Assembly (NCBI GenBank): GCA_910585995.1
Contig: CAJUGG010000024.1
Coordinates: 1-20,194, forward strand
Origin: an uncultured Lachnospiraceae bacterium
GTDB lineage: Bacteria > Bacillota > Clostridia > Lachnospirales > Lachnospiraceae
Length of the DNA stretch: 20,194 nucleotides
Reading direction: 5' to 3'
Shown here: piece by piece, positions 7,902 through 16,294 of the stretch
Position numbering within the stretch: position 1 is the first letter of the stretch
How the letters are laid out: every line of letters begins with the position of its first letter
Translations under genes and position numbers: made by a program
The notes under the pieces: generated by a model
What the model saw: only the letters and a program-made list of their open reading frames with translations
Databases searched by the model: none
What the model was told of the DNA's origin: nothing

Positions 7902-8476
7902 TGGGAAAAAGTTCTTCTGGAAAGGACTCCATATATAAAGAGCTGTTAGCGGATGAGACGCTGGGACTTAAGAGAATCGTCCCCTATACAACCAGACCCA
8001 TCCGGGAAGGGGAGAGAGAGGGTGTGGAGTATCACTTTGTGACAGAGGAGCACTTGGAAGCATATCTAAGAGCAGGCAAAGTCGTGGAGCTTAGGGCATA
8101 TGATACCATGCAAGGGGTGTGGAAATATTTTACCGTATGGGAAAGAGAAGAGGATCTACATAGAGATTCCTATGCGGTGATCGGGACTTTGGAGTCCTGG
8201 CGTGCCATGTGTCAGTATTTTGGCAGAGAGCGGATGGTTCCTGTCTATATTGAAGTGGAGGATGGGCAGAGGCTTATGAGAGCTGTGCTGCGGGAACAGA
8301 GGCAAAAATGTCCCATGTATGCGGAATTGTGTCGCAGATTCCTGGCAGACGAAGAAGATTTTTCAGAAAAACAACTGATAGATGAACAGATTACAACACG
8401 TTTTCGGAATGAAGATTTTGGAATCTGTCTGCATGAGATAAAACTTTTCATTCAAAAAGAAATGCGGTATAATTAG
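7880..8476 (+). CDS. Guanylate kinase-like P-loop protein
   Basis: This 198-residue protein of the guanylate kinase fold has P-loop GKSSSGKDS (9-17) and the GMP-binding style segment PYTTRPIREGEREGVEYHF (35-53), very close to the YTTRPxRxGExxGxDYxF signature of guanylate kinase. The second half is more divergent. A canonical gmk (about 205 residues) is usually linked to rpoZ and dacA-like genes, so this may be a paralogue rather than the essential enzyme. It starts at ATG 7880, 22 bases inside the decarboxylase gene, with AAGGGAGAG just upstream. B. subtilis has tmk at this place, so this P-loop kinase seems to occupy the slot. GMP kinase activity is likely but not certain. Confidence 0.82.
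   Translation: MGKIFCLMGKSSSGKDSIYKELLADETLGLKRIVPYTTRPIREGEREGVEYHFVTEEHLEAYLRAGKVVELRAYDTMQGVWKYFTVWEREEDLHRDSYAVIGTLESWRAMCQYFGRERMVPVYIEVEDGQRLMRAVLREQRQKCPMYAELCRRFLADEEDFSEKQLIDEQITTRFRNEDFGICLHEIKLFIQKEMRYN
8445..8473 (+). promoter_or_regulatory. Possible internal promoter for holB and downstream genes
   Basis: TTTTCA (8445-8450), a 17-base spacer and a perfect TATAAT (8468-8473) lie across the last codons of the guanylate-kinase-like gene. A start point near 8480 would put the strong GGGAGGTGG site of holB right at the 5' end. This would let holB, ricT, rsmI and the methyltransferase be expressed without the upstream sugar cluster. Confidence 0.45.
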
Positions 8477-8494
8477 GATACGGGAGGTGGATGT

Positions 8495-9484
8495 ATGGCC
8501 GGATTTGCTGATGTTCTTGGACACGAACAGACAATCATGCATTTGCAACATGCAATACAACTGAATAAGGTGTCACACGCTTATATTTTCAATGGTGAAA
8601 AAGGTTCAGGCAAGAAGCTTCTGGCCGGAATTTTTGCCCAGACATTACAGTGCAGAGCAGGAGGGACAGAACCCTGTATGGAATGTCAGTCCTGTAAGCA
8701 GGCAGTCAATCAAAACCAGCCGGATATTATCCGGATTACACATGAAAAACCCAATACGATCCGTGTGGAGGATATCAGGGAACAGCTAAATGGGGATATT
8801 CTGATCAAGCCTTACAGCAGCCCTTACAAGATCTATATTGTGGACGAGGCAGAGAAGCTTACGGTTCAGGCACAGAATGCCCTGTTAAAGACTATCGAGG
8901 AGCCGCCGGTCTATGCAGTGATCCTCTTGTTGACTTCCAATGTAGGGATGCTTCTGCCTACGATTCAGTCCCGGTGTGTGGTGCTGAACCTAAAACCTGT
9001 CTCTTCGGAACAGATCAAAAAATATCTGATGGAAGATCTGGAGATACCAGAATACTATGCGGATATCTGTACCGCATTTGCACAGGGAAACGTGGGGAAA
9101 GCCAAACGTCTTGCGCTGTCAGAGAGTTTTAAAGAGATGCTGGAACATGCGCTGCATCTGGTAAAATATATCTCCGAGATGGAAGTGACAGATTTGATTG
9201 AAGATCTGAAGAGGATCAATGACTATAAGTTAGAGATCAATGACTATCTGGATCTTTTGATTGTGTGGTATCGGGATGTCCTGTTGTTTAAAGCGACCCG
9301 CGACGCAGACAGTCTGATCTTCTCTCAGGAGTTGATCAGTATTCGGGAAAAAGCAAGACACAGTTCCTATGAGGGGCTGGAGTGTATTATAAAATCGTTG
9401 GAGAAGACAAAGCTTCGGCTGAATGCCAATGTGAATTTTGATATGGCGCTGGAACTTCTTCTGCTGACCATGAAGGAGAATTAA
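8495..9484 (+). CDS. holB: DNA polymerase III subunit delta' (clamp loader)
   Basis: This 329-residue AAA+ protein is the delta' subunit, a structural part of the clamp loader that opens and places the beta ring during replication. It shows a P-loop GEKGSGKK (34-41), a zinc-binding cysteine set C53, C61, C64 and C67, a Walker B-like IYIVDEAEKL (near 113-122), and the SRC motif in IQSRC (near 158-162), which carries the arginine finger. Length matches Firmicute HolB (about 329). ATG 8495 has GGGAGGTGG upstream. It is followed four bases on by ricT, the conserved Firmicute order. Confidence 0.95.
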   Translation: MAGFADVLGHEQTIMHLQHAIQLNKVSHAYIFNGEKGSGKKLLAGIFAQTLQCRAGGTEPCMECQSCKQAVNQNQPDIIRITHEKPNTIRVEDIREQLNGDILIKPYSSPYKIYIVDEAEKLTVQAQNALLKTIEEPPVYAVILLLTSNVGMLLPTIQSRCVVLNLKPVSSEQIKKYLMEDLEIPEYYADICTAFAQGNVGKAKRLALSESFKEMLEHALHLVKYISEMEVTDLIEDLKRINDYKLEINDYLDLLIVWYRDVLLFKATRDADSLIFSQELISIREKARHSSYEGLECIIKSLEKTKLRLNANVNFDMALELLLLTMKEN

Positions 9485-9487
9485 GAT

Positions 9488-10408
9488 ATGACAAAAGTGA
9501 TCGGTGTGCGTTTTCGTCACGCAGGAAAGATCTATTATTTTTCACCTGGCGAATTGGAGATCGCAAGCGGAGACCATGTGATCGTGGAGACCGCCAGAGG
9601 GGTGGAATACGGCCATGTGGTGATTGGCAACCGGGAGGTGGAGGATGAGAAAGTCGTGCAGCCTCTAAAACCTGTGATTCGCCTTGCAACCGACAAAGAT
9701 GATGAACAGTCCATGGCTAACCGCGAGAAAGAAAAAGAGGCCTATAAGATCTGTCAGGAGAAGATCCGCAAACATAAGCTGGAGATGAAACTGATCGATG
9801 CGGAATATACCTTTGACAACAACAAAGTCTTATTTTATTTTACCGCCGATGGCAGGATTGATTTTCGGGAGCTTGTGAAAGATTTGGCAAGTGTATTTCG
9901 TACACGTATAGAGCTTCGCCAGATCGGAGTCAGGGATGAGACAAAGATCTTAGGAGGTATCGGGATCTGCGGACGCCCGCTGTGCTGTCATACCCATCAG
10001 TCGGAATTTCTGCCTGTGTCGATTAAGATGGCTAAGGAACAGAATTTGTCCCTGAATCCCACTAAGATCTCCGGTGTCTGTGGAAGACTGATGTGCTGTC
10101 TGAAGCATGAGGAGGAGATCTATGAGGAATTAAACAGCCGTCTTCCCAGTGTGGGAGAATATGTCACCACCAAGGACGGTATGAAAGGTGAGGTCAGTTC
10201 TGTCAATGTGCTGCGGCAACTGGTCAAGGTGATCGTGACTTTGGAACATGAAGAAAAAGAGATACGGGAATACAAAGTGGACGAGCTGAAGTTTCGCCCC
10301 AGACGCAAAAAAGAAAAAAATAATAAGAATCAAGTAGAGGATAAAGAACTTAAAGAATTAGAGGCACTGGAACAGAAGGAAGGAAAGTCAAAGTTAAATG
10401 GCAACTAA
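9488..10408 (+). CDS. ricT: RicT/YaaT, PSP1-domain Ric complex subunit
   Basis: This 306-residue protein has an N-terminal PSP1 domain and the two cysteine clusters CGRPLCC (161-167) and CGRLMCC (198-204). In B. subtilis these help the RicA-RicF-RicT complex carry [4Fe-4S] clusters and aid RNase Y in mRNA processing; the protein was first known as a stage 0 sporulation factor (YaaT). The acidic/basic C-terminal tail (from about 270, rich in Lys and Glu) is low-complexity and looks disordered. It begins four bases after holB and overlaps rsmI by 11 bases. Because RicT works with partners not in this window, ricA and ricF should exist elsewhere. Confidence 0.95.
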   Translation: MTKVIGVRFRHAGKIYYFSPGELEIASGDHVIVETARGVEYGHVVIGNREVEDEKVVQPLKPVIRLATDKDDEQSMANREKEKEAYKICQEKIRKHKLEMKLIDAEYTFDNNKVLFYFTADGRIDFRELVKDLASVFRTRIELRQIGVRDETKILGGIGICGRPLCCHTHQSEFLPVSIKMAKEQNLSLNPTKISGVCGRLMCCLKHEEEIYEELNSRLPSVGEYVTTKDGMKGEVSSVNVLRQLVKVIVTLEHEEKEIREYKVDELKFRPRRKKEKNNKNQVEDKELKELEALEQKEGKSKLNGN

Positions 10409-11249
10409 TACAGGAACTTTATATCTGTGTGCGACGCCCATTGGCAATCTGGAGGATATGACCTTTCGGGCTGTTCGGATTCTTCAGGAAGTGGATGTCA
10501 TCGCTGCAGAGGATACCAGAAACAGTATCAAGATCCTTAAACATTTTGATATCCATACACCCATGACCAGTTATCATGAATATAATAAGATCGAAAAAGG
10601 CCGTTCGCTCATAGGGCGGCTTCTTAGCGGACAGAGCGTGGCACTGATCACCGATGCCGGGACGCCTGGCATCTCAGATCCTGGCGAAGAGCTGGTGCAT
10701 ATGTGTCTTGATGCCAATATTCCAGTGACTTCCCTTCCGGGAGCCTGTGCTTTGATCAATGCACTGATTATCTCCGGCCTGCCAACCAGAAGATTCTGCT
10801 TTGAGGCTTTTCTGCCAACAGATAAAAAAGAACGCAGGCAGATTCTTCAGTATCTGAGAGAGGAGACCAGAACGATTGTACTCTATGAAGCTCCTCACCG
10901 CCTGAAAAAGACCCTTCAGGAACTATGTGAGGCGCTAGGAGACAGAAAAGTGGCTCTGTGCCGGGAACTTACGAAGAAGCATGAGACTATGCTGTCTATG
11001 ACGCTTACAGAGGCTCTGGCATATTATGAACAACAAGAACCAAGGGGTGAATATGTGCTGGTGCTGGAAGGACGCTCAAGAAGCAGTATCGAAAAAGAAC
11101 AGCAAAAAGTATATGAAGAGATGTCCATAGAGGCTCATATGAGACTCTATGAGGCGCAGGGGGTGAACAGAAAAGAAGCGATGAAACAAGTGGCAAAGGA
11201 CAGAGGCGTGTCAAAAAGAGAGATCTATCAGGCACTCCTTATGGAGTAG
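10398..11249 (+). CDS. rsmI: 16S rRNA (cytidine1402-2'-O)-methyltransferase
   Basis: This 283-residue tetrapyrrole-methylase-fold enzyme 2'-O-methylates C1402 in the decoding centre of 16S rRNA. Diagnostic motifs are CATPIGNLEDMTFRA (11-25), AAEDTR (36-41), ITDAGTPGISDPG (near 84-96), LPGACALINALIISGL (near 114-129) and LYEAPHR (near 156-162). Length is normal for RsmI (about 285). ATG 10398 lies inside the end of ricT, with GGAAGGAAAG about ten bases upstream. It is followed after five bases by a second RNA methyltransferase gene. Confidence 0.97.
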   Translation: MATNTGTLYLCATPIGNLEDMTFRAVRILQEVDVIAAEDTRNSIKILKHFDIHTPMTSYHEYNKIEKGRSLIGRLLSGQSVALITDAGTPGISDPGEELVHMCLDANIPVTSLPGACALINALIISGLPTRRFCFEAFLPTDKKERRQILQYLREETRTIVLYEAPHRLKKTLQELCEALGDRKVALCRELTKKHETMLSMTLTEALAYYEQQEPRGEYVLVLEGRSRSSIEKEQQKVYEEMSIEAHMRLYEAQGVNRKEAMKQVAKDRGVSKREIYQALLME

Positions 11250-11254
11250 AAAAG

Positions 11255-11992
11255 ATGGAGATCAGACTCAAAGAAGGAGAACGCCTGGATGATTTACAAA
11301 AGAATGGATACCAGGTTATCCAGGATTCTAACCGCTTTTGTTTTGGAATGGATGCCGTACTGTTAGCCGGATATACCAGAGTAAAGCCTAGAGAAAAAGT
11401 GCTGGATCTGGGGACTGGAACGGGGATTATCCCGATTCTTCTGCGTGGCCGGACGAAAGGGGAATCTTTTACAGGACTTGAGATACAGCCGGAAAGTGCA
11501 GATATGGCAACAAGAAGCGTAATGCTCAATCATCTGGAAGACAGTGTACGTATCGTAACAGGTGATATCAAAGCGGCGGACCAGATCTTCGGTTATGACT
11601 CTTTTCATGTGGTCACTTGTAATCCGCCTTATATGATCGCAGAGCATGGATTAAAAAATCCCATGGAAGCAAAAGCGATTGCAAGACATGAGATCTTATG
11701 TACATTGGAAGATGTGGTGTCACAGACTTCTAAGCTTTTGATGCCGGGTGGGCGTTTTTATCTGATCCACCGGCCTTTTCGGATGGCAGAGATCATTACC
11801 TGTCTGTGCAGATATGGATTGGAACCTAAGAAGATGCGCCTGGTGTATCCGACGGTGCAGCAGGAGCCGACCATGGTGCTGATCGAAGCCTTAAAAGGCG
11901 GAAGGCCAAGAGTTACGGTAGAAAAGCCACTGATTATCTATCAAAAGCCTGGGATCTATACAGATGAGATCTATGAGATCTATGGATATTAA
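11255..11992 (+). CDS. trmN6: TrmN6/YabB-type tRNA1(Val) (adenine37-N6)-methyltransferase
   Basis: This 245-residue class I SAM methyltransferase has VLDLGTGTGIIPILL (about 49-63) as SAM motif I and VVTCNPPYM (near 119-127) as the NPPY catalytic motif of amino-methylating enzymes. The N-terminal GYQVIQDSNRFCFGMDAVLLA (17-37) is the family signature of YabB/TrmN6. B. subtilis yabB is linked to the rsmI homologue yabC; here rsmI comes first. Target A37 of tRNA1(Val) is established in E. coli and only assumed here. The start ATG 11255 is five bases after the rsmI stop and lacks a strong ribosome binding site. Confidence 0.9.
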   Translation: MEIRLKEGERLDDLQKNGYQVIQDSNRFCFGMDAVLLAGYTRVKPREKVLDLGTGTGIIPILLRGRTKGESFTGLEIQPESADMATRSVMLNHLEDSVRIVTGDIKAADQIFGYDSFHVVTCNPPYMIAEHGLKNPMEAKAIARHEILCTLEDVVSQTSKLLMPGGRFYLIHRPFRMAEIITCLCRYGLEPKKMRLVYPTVQQEPTMVLIEALKGGRPRVTVEKPLIIYQKPGIYTDEIYEIYGY

Positions 11993-12055
11993 ACAATAGA
12001 TCGCAGGTTTCACCAGCAAACCTATAGTCATGAATTAAAGAAGGTGCCATAACAC

Positions 12056-13426
12056 GTGGAACAGAAAAATAATTTTTCCGAAGGGAGCATTGCCAGAAAT
12101 ATCATCCGTATGGCCGTTCCCATGACCGTTGCACAGATCTTGAATCTTCTCTACAACTTAGTGGACCGTATCTATATCGGGCATATCAAAGGCGCAGATT
12201 CTCTGGCGCTTACCGGAGTGGGATTGACCTTTCCGATTGTCAGTATGATCGTGGCATTTGCCGGACTTTTTGGGATGGGCGGGGCGCCGCTTTGTTCGAT
12301 TGCGAGGGGACAAGGAGAAGAAAAAGAAGCACAGCAGATTATGCAAAATTCCTATTGGATGCTGGTGTTTACGGGCGTCGTCCTGACTGCTCTTGGATAT
12401 CTTGTTAAGCGGCCGCTTCTGTATGGACTTGGAGCAAGCGATGCCACTTATCCATTTGCCAGTGCCTATCTGAATATCTATCTGATTGGCTGCCTGTTTG
12501 TGATGATTGGACTGGGCATGAATCCCTATATCAATGCACAGGGATTTGGAAAGATCGGGATGGTCACAGTGGCGCTTGGGGCAGTGATGAATATACTGTT
12601 AGATCCTCTTTTGATCTTTGTCTTACATATGGGAGTAAGAGGAGCTGCGCTTGCAACTGTACTGGCACAGTTTTGCTCGGCATTATGGGTGTTGTTATTT
12701 TTAACGGGCAAACAACCGATTCTTCGCCTGAGACTTTGTCTTGGTATTCCAGAGTGGCGTATCGTGAGACAGATTATGGTACTTGGGATTTCTTCCTTTA
12801 TTATGAATTTTACTAACAGCATCGTACAGATCGTCTGCAACCGGCAACTACAATTTTACGGCGGCGATTTGTATGTAGGTGTGATGACGGTGTTAAATTC
12901 GATCCGGGAAGTGCTGACGATGGTGGTCATTGGGACGACCAATGGAGCGCAGCCTGTGATCAGCTTTAATTATGGTGCCAAAAAATATGACAGAGTCAAG
13001 CAGGGAATCCGTTTTATGACTATGGTAAGCATCGCTTATACGGTGGCTGCCTGGGCGATCACACTGGCATTTCCGAAATATTTTATTCGGCTGTTTAATG
13101 ATGAGCCGGCACTTCTAAAAGCAGGTGTTCCGGCTATGCATATCTATTTTTTTGGCTTTTGTTTTATGGCGCTTCAGTTTTCCGGGCAGTCAACGTTTCA
13201 GGCGCTTGGAGAGGCAAAATATGCTATTACGTTTTCTCTGTTTCGTAAGATTGTGATTGTGGTTCCTTTAACAATCTTACTTCCTAAGATAGCGGCGATT
13301 GGATTGCATGGTGTCTTTTTGGCTGAGCCAATATCCAATGTAGTAGGAGGATGTGCAAGCTTTTTTTCCATGTTGTATGTGGTGTGGAGGGGGAAGCTTT
13401 CAAAGAAGGAAAGAAAGGGGTGTTAA
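12056..13426 (+). CDS. MATE family efflux transporter
   Basis: This 456-residue protein has twelve hydrophobic segments and the features of MATE exporters: MAVPMTVAQILNLLYNLVDR (residues 18-37) and, in the second half, FSGQSTFQALGEAKYA (near 379-394). The family exports drugs or metabolites in exchange for sodium ions or protons; it most resembles the MepA-like branch of Firmicutes, but a substrate cannot be given. The start appears to be GTG 12056, with AGAAGG (12040-12045) ten bases upstream. A 63-base gap before it has a small hairpin but no clear promoter. It is followed three bases later by a lipoprotein gene. Confidence 0.92.
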   Translation: MEQKNNFSEGSIARNIIRMAVPMTVAQILNLLYNLVDRIYIGHIKGADSLALTGVGLTFPIVSMIVAFAGLFGMGGAPLCSIARGQGEEKEAQQIMQNSYWMLVFTGVVLTALGYLVKRPLLYGLGASDATYPFASAYLNIYLIGCLFVMIGLGMNPYINAQGFGKIGMVTVALGAVMNILLDPLLIFVLHMGVRGAALATVLAQFCSALWVLLFLTGKQPILRLRLCLGIPEWRIVRQIMVLGISSFIMNFTNSIVQIVCNRQLQFYGGDLYVGVMTVLNSIREVLTMVVIGTTNGAQPVISFNYGAKKYDRVKQGIRFMTMVSIAYTVAAWAITLAFPKYFIRLFNDEPALLKAGVPAMHIYFFGFCFMALQFSGQSTFQALGEAKYAITFSLFRKIVIVVPLTILLPKIAAIGLHGVFLAEPISNVVGGCASFFSMLYVVWRGKLSKKERKGC

Positions 13427-13429
13427 GTT

Positions 13430-14665
13430 ATGAAACGAAGATGCTGCTGGCTCTTTGTAGCAGTTTTTGGTCTTTGTATGTTAAGTTCCTGTGCAAAACA
13501 GGAGACACAGACAGTGAGAGAAGAGGATACGGATCAGACAATTGCATTGACTGTCTGGGGCGGGGAGGAGGATGAGGCGCTGCTTCAGAAGATGTTTACT
13601 TCCTTTCAGGCTCATTATGCCGATCAGGCTCATTTTCAGATTACTTATCAGGCGCAGAGCGAATCCAGTTGTAAAGATGCGCTTTTGGGGAACCTCGAAG
13701 AAGGGGCTGATGTATTTGCTTTTGCAGATGATCAGGTGGCTGCACTGGCTGCAGCAGGTGCTTTGGAACCCATTGAACAGGCGGATCAGGTTCGGACAGA
13801 TAATCTTGATGCATCTGTAGAAGCCGCTTCTGTGGGAGATCAGATCTATGCCTATCCGTTGACAGCGGACAATGGATACTTTCTGTACTATAACAAAGAG
13901 TATTTCTCCGAAGAAGATATTAAGAGCCTGAATCAGATGGTGGAAATCGCAGCGGAGCATGGAAAATTGGTGACAATGGACTGGTCATCTGCCTGGTATG
14001 TCTATGCATTTTTTGGAAATACCGGCCTGGAGGTCGGCATCAATCCGGACGGGCTTACGAATTATTGTACCTGGAACAGTACCGATGGTCCTATACGCGG
14101 CGTGCATGTGGCACAGGCAATGCTGGATATTGCGAAAAGTCCGGGATTTGCCAATCGTACCGATACGGAATTTTTAGCCGGAGTGCAGGATGGCTCCGTC
14201 ATTGCCGGCGTCAGCGGTGTCTGGAACGGGGCTGCGATAGAAGAAGCCTGGGGAGAACAGGTTGGGGCAGCAAAGCTTCCCACTTATCTCTGCCAGGGCC
14301 AGCCCATACAGATGGCTTCTTTTTCTGGCTGTAAGCTGATCGGCGTCAATGCCTATTCTGCCCATCCTGATTGGGCAGAACTGCTTGCCCAGTGGATTAC
14401 CAGTGAGGAGAATCAGAGACTTCGCTTTGAAGAGCGCGGCCAGGGTCCCTCGAATATCCGCGCAGCCAATTCCAAAGAAGTGCAGGAATCCGAAGCAATC
14501 GCAGCGCTTCTCGCCCAGTCAGAATACTCTCAGATTCAGCGTATTGGCGGAAAATTCTGGGATCCGGTGGCGGTGTTTGCAGACAATATGGCCAAGGGAA
14601 ATCCTTCTTCTGCACCTCTTCAGGATCAGCTTGACCGGATGGTAGAAGATGTAACAGCCCGATAG
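13430..14665 (+). CDS. Extracellular solute-binding lipoprotein (family 1, ABC-type)
   Basis: This 411-residue exported lipoprotein has the signal MKRRCCWLFVAVFGLCML with lipobox LSSC and lipid-attached C21. The mature part begins with an acidic linker, then LTVWGGEEDEALLQKMFTSF (near 39-58), the usual first strand and helix of sugar-binding family 1 proteins, and later the open-close fold pattern with aromatic residues around WNSTDG and WDPVAVF. The likely ligand is a sugar or oligosaccharide. No permease or ATPase gene is nearby; a chemoreceptor gene follows after 16 bases, so a sensing role is possible. ATG 13430 starts three bases after the MATE stop. Confidence 0.87.
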   Translation: MKRRCCWLFVAVFGLCMLSSCAKQETQTVREEDTDQTIALTVWGGEEDEALLQKMFTSFQAHYADQAHFQITYQAQSESSCKDALLGNLEEGADVFAFADDQVAALAAAGALEPIEQADQVRTDNLDASVEAASVGDQIYAYPLTADNGYFLYYNKEYFSEEDIKSLNQMVEIAAEHGKLVTMDWSSAWYVYAFFGNTGLEVGINPDGLTNYCTWNSTDGPIRGVHVAQAMLDIAKSPGFANRTDTEFLAGVQDGSVIAGVSGVWNGAAIEEAWGEQVGAAKLPTYLCQGQPIQMASFSGCKLIGVNAYSAHPDWAELLAQWITSEENQRLRFEERGQGPSNIRAANSKEVQESEAIAALLAQSEYSQIQRIGGKFWDPVAVFADNMAKGNPSSAPLQDQLDRMVEDVTAR

Positions 14666-14681
14666 AAAAGGAGGAGATGAT

Positions 14682-16268
14682 ATGAAAGGCAAATTGACAC
14701 TGCAGCAGCGTTTGATTCTTCCAATTCTTTTACTGGGGCTTGTTACATTATTATCAAACATTCTGGCTGTCTTTAGTATTAATAATGTAAATGCTAATGC
14801 CGGTGTCATCGTTGACGACTATATGGTCAGCGAGGCAGAGCTGGAACAGATCCGTCATGCCATGATGAATATTCATCGTCTGGCGCTGTCGCATATTATA
14901 GCGGCAGATCATGCCACGATGATACAGCTGGTAGATGAGATTAAGGCAGAAGAGGCCGAGCTTGATCAGAAGCTGACGGACTATGAAATATTTCTTGCCA
15001 AAGAGGATCAGGAGACGTATGCTTCCCTGTTAGGTGCGTATGATTCTTTTAAACACTCATTGGTATCCCTTGTCTGTGCCAGCGCAGACAGTAAGACACA
15101 AGAAGCATATGCCATAGCCAATGGAGAGGTGGCAGATCACAGCAATGCTGTGGAAGAAAAGATCAATATGCTCTATCAATCGGTCAGTACACAGGCAGAG
15201 TCGGCAAAAAATCATCTGTTTGTTGTCTATCTGATCTCGCTGCTGATCAGTGTAGCCGCACTGGGTGCCGGTATTTTCCTGATACTGGCAGCATTTCGTA
15301 TGATACGAATGTATGTCATTGCTCCTGTACGTGAGACTATGGGCACGCTTCAGGACAGCTCTGATCAGATCCGTGATGTGGTGGGCGAAGTCCGCGGCAG
15401 AACCAAGACTTCCCATGAGAGTGTGAAAAAGCTCTCTGCTCTTACCGATGAACTCTCCGCCGCTTTTGAAGAGATAGCCAGCAATGCGGCGGCCATTAAA
15501 AGCAGCGCTTCTGGTACACAAAGTGATGCCAAAGAGATGGCAGAGGAATGTACGGTCATCACTAAATATTCCATTCAGATGCGCGGACGGGCAGAAGAGA
15601 TCGAACAGACTGCCAGAACCAATGGAGAAGATATCCATAAAAAGACCGAAGAGATCGTATCTGTCCTCAATGAAGCGATAGAAAAGAGCCAGAACATTAG
15701 TCAGATCCAAAGTCTGATCGATGATATTCTCTCCATCTCTGCTTCGACAAATCTGATTGCCATTAATGCTTCTATCGAAGCGACCAGAGCCGGAGCCTCC
15801 GGCAAAGGATTTGCAGTGGTGGCGCAGGAAGTCCGTAAACTTGCCGATTCCTGTGCAAAGACTGCCGTCCATATCCAGGAAGTCAGCGGCGTTGTGACAA
15901 GCGCTGTAGAATATCTCTCAACAAGTGCGTAGGGACTGGTGGACTATCTGAATCAATATGTCCTCACCCAATTTGAGATGTCTGTGCGGTCCGGGATTCA
16001 GTATCGTGAGGATGCAGTTTATGTGGAGCACGCCATGGAAGCTTTCCAGGAGCAGACTTTGAGACTACAGCACTCCATGGATGAGATCGCAAGTTCTATC
16101 GCCAGTATCTCGGAGGCAATTGATATTGCTCTTCCCGATATTACCGGAACCGCCAATCATACTCATATGCTGGCAGAAGATATGGATGGGATAACTGCGC
16201 GAATGGACACCAACCAGGAGATTGTAGGGGAGTTAAAGAGGCAGATGGATGTCTTTGCGAATCTGTAA
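14682..16268 (+). pseudogene. Methyl-accepting chemotaxis protein, interrupted by one TAG stop
   Basis: The frame starts at ATG 14682 after a strong AAGGAGG and encodes a transducer: helix TM1 (about 12-33), a roughly 145-residue four-helix-type extracellular sensor, TM2 (about 178-205), and a cytoplasmic signalling domain with the conserved hairpin SIEATRAGASGKGFAVVAQE (364-383). A TAG at 15930-15932 (codon 417) ends it, yet the same frame then continues GLVDYLNQYVLTQFEM to TAA at 16266-16268, with a further family-like coiled coil. A single base change from AAG or CAG would produce this. The first 416 residues retain the hairpin tip, so a shortened product might still fold, but part of the return helix with its adaptation sites is lost. 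Confidence 0.88.
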
Positions 16269-16294
16269 TATTACATAGATATTAGAATATAAAG

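Noticed and set aside
11953..11985. Repeated GAGATCTATG units near the end of the trmN6-like gene.
   Set aside because: They lie in the coding frame and encode the ordinary C-terminus (DEIYEIYGY).
12005..12023. AGGTTT/AAACCT hairpin between the methyltransferase and MATE genes as a terminator.
   Set aside because: The stem is only 6 bp and no T-run follows; it is too weak to call.
15057..15872. 271-codon minus-strand reading frame opposite the chemoreceptor.
   Set aside because: The plus strand encodes an unmistakable chemoreceptor with a ribosome binding site; the antisense frame is a shadow of it with no family pattern.
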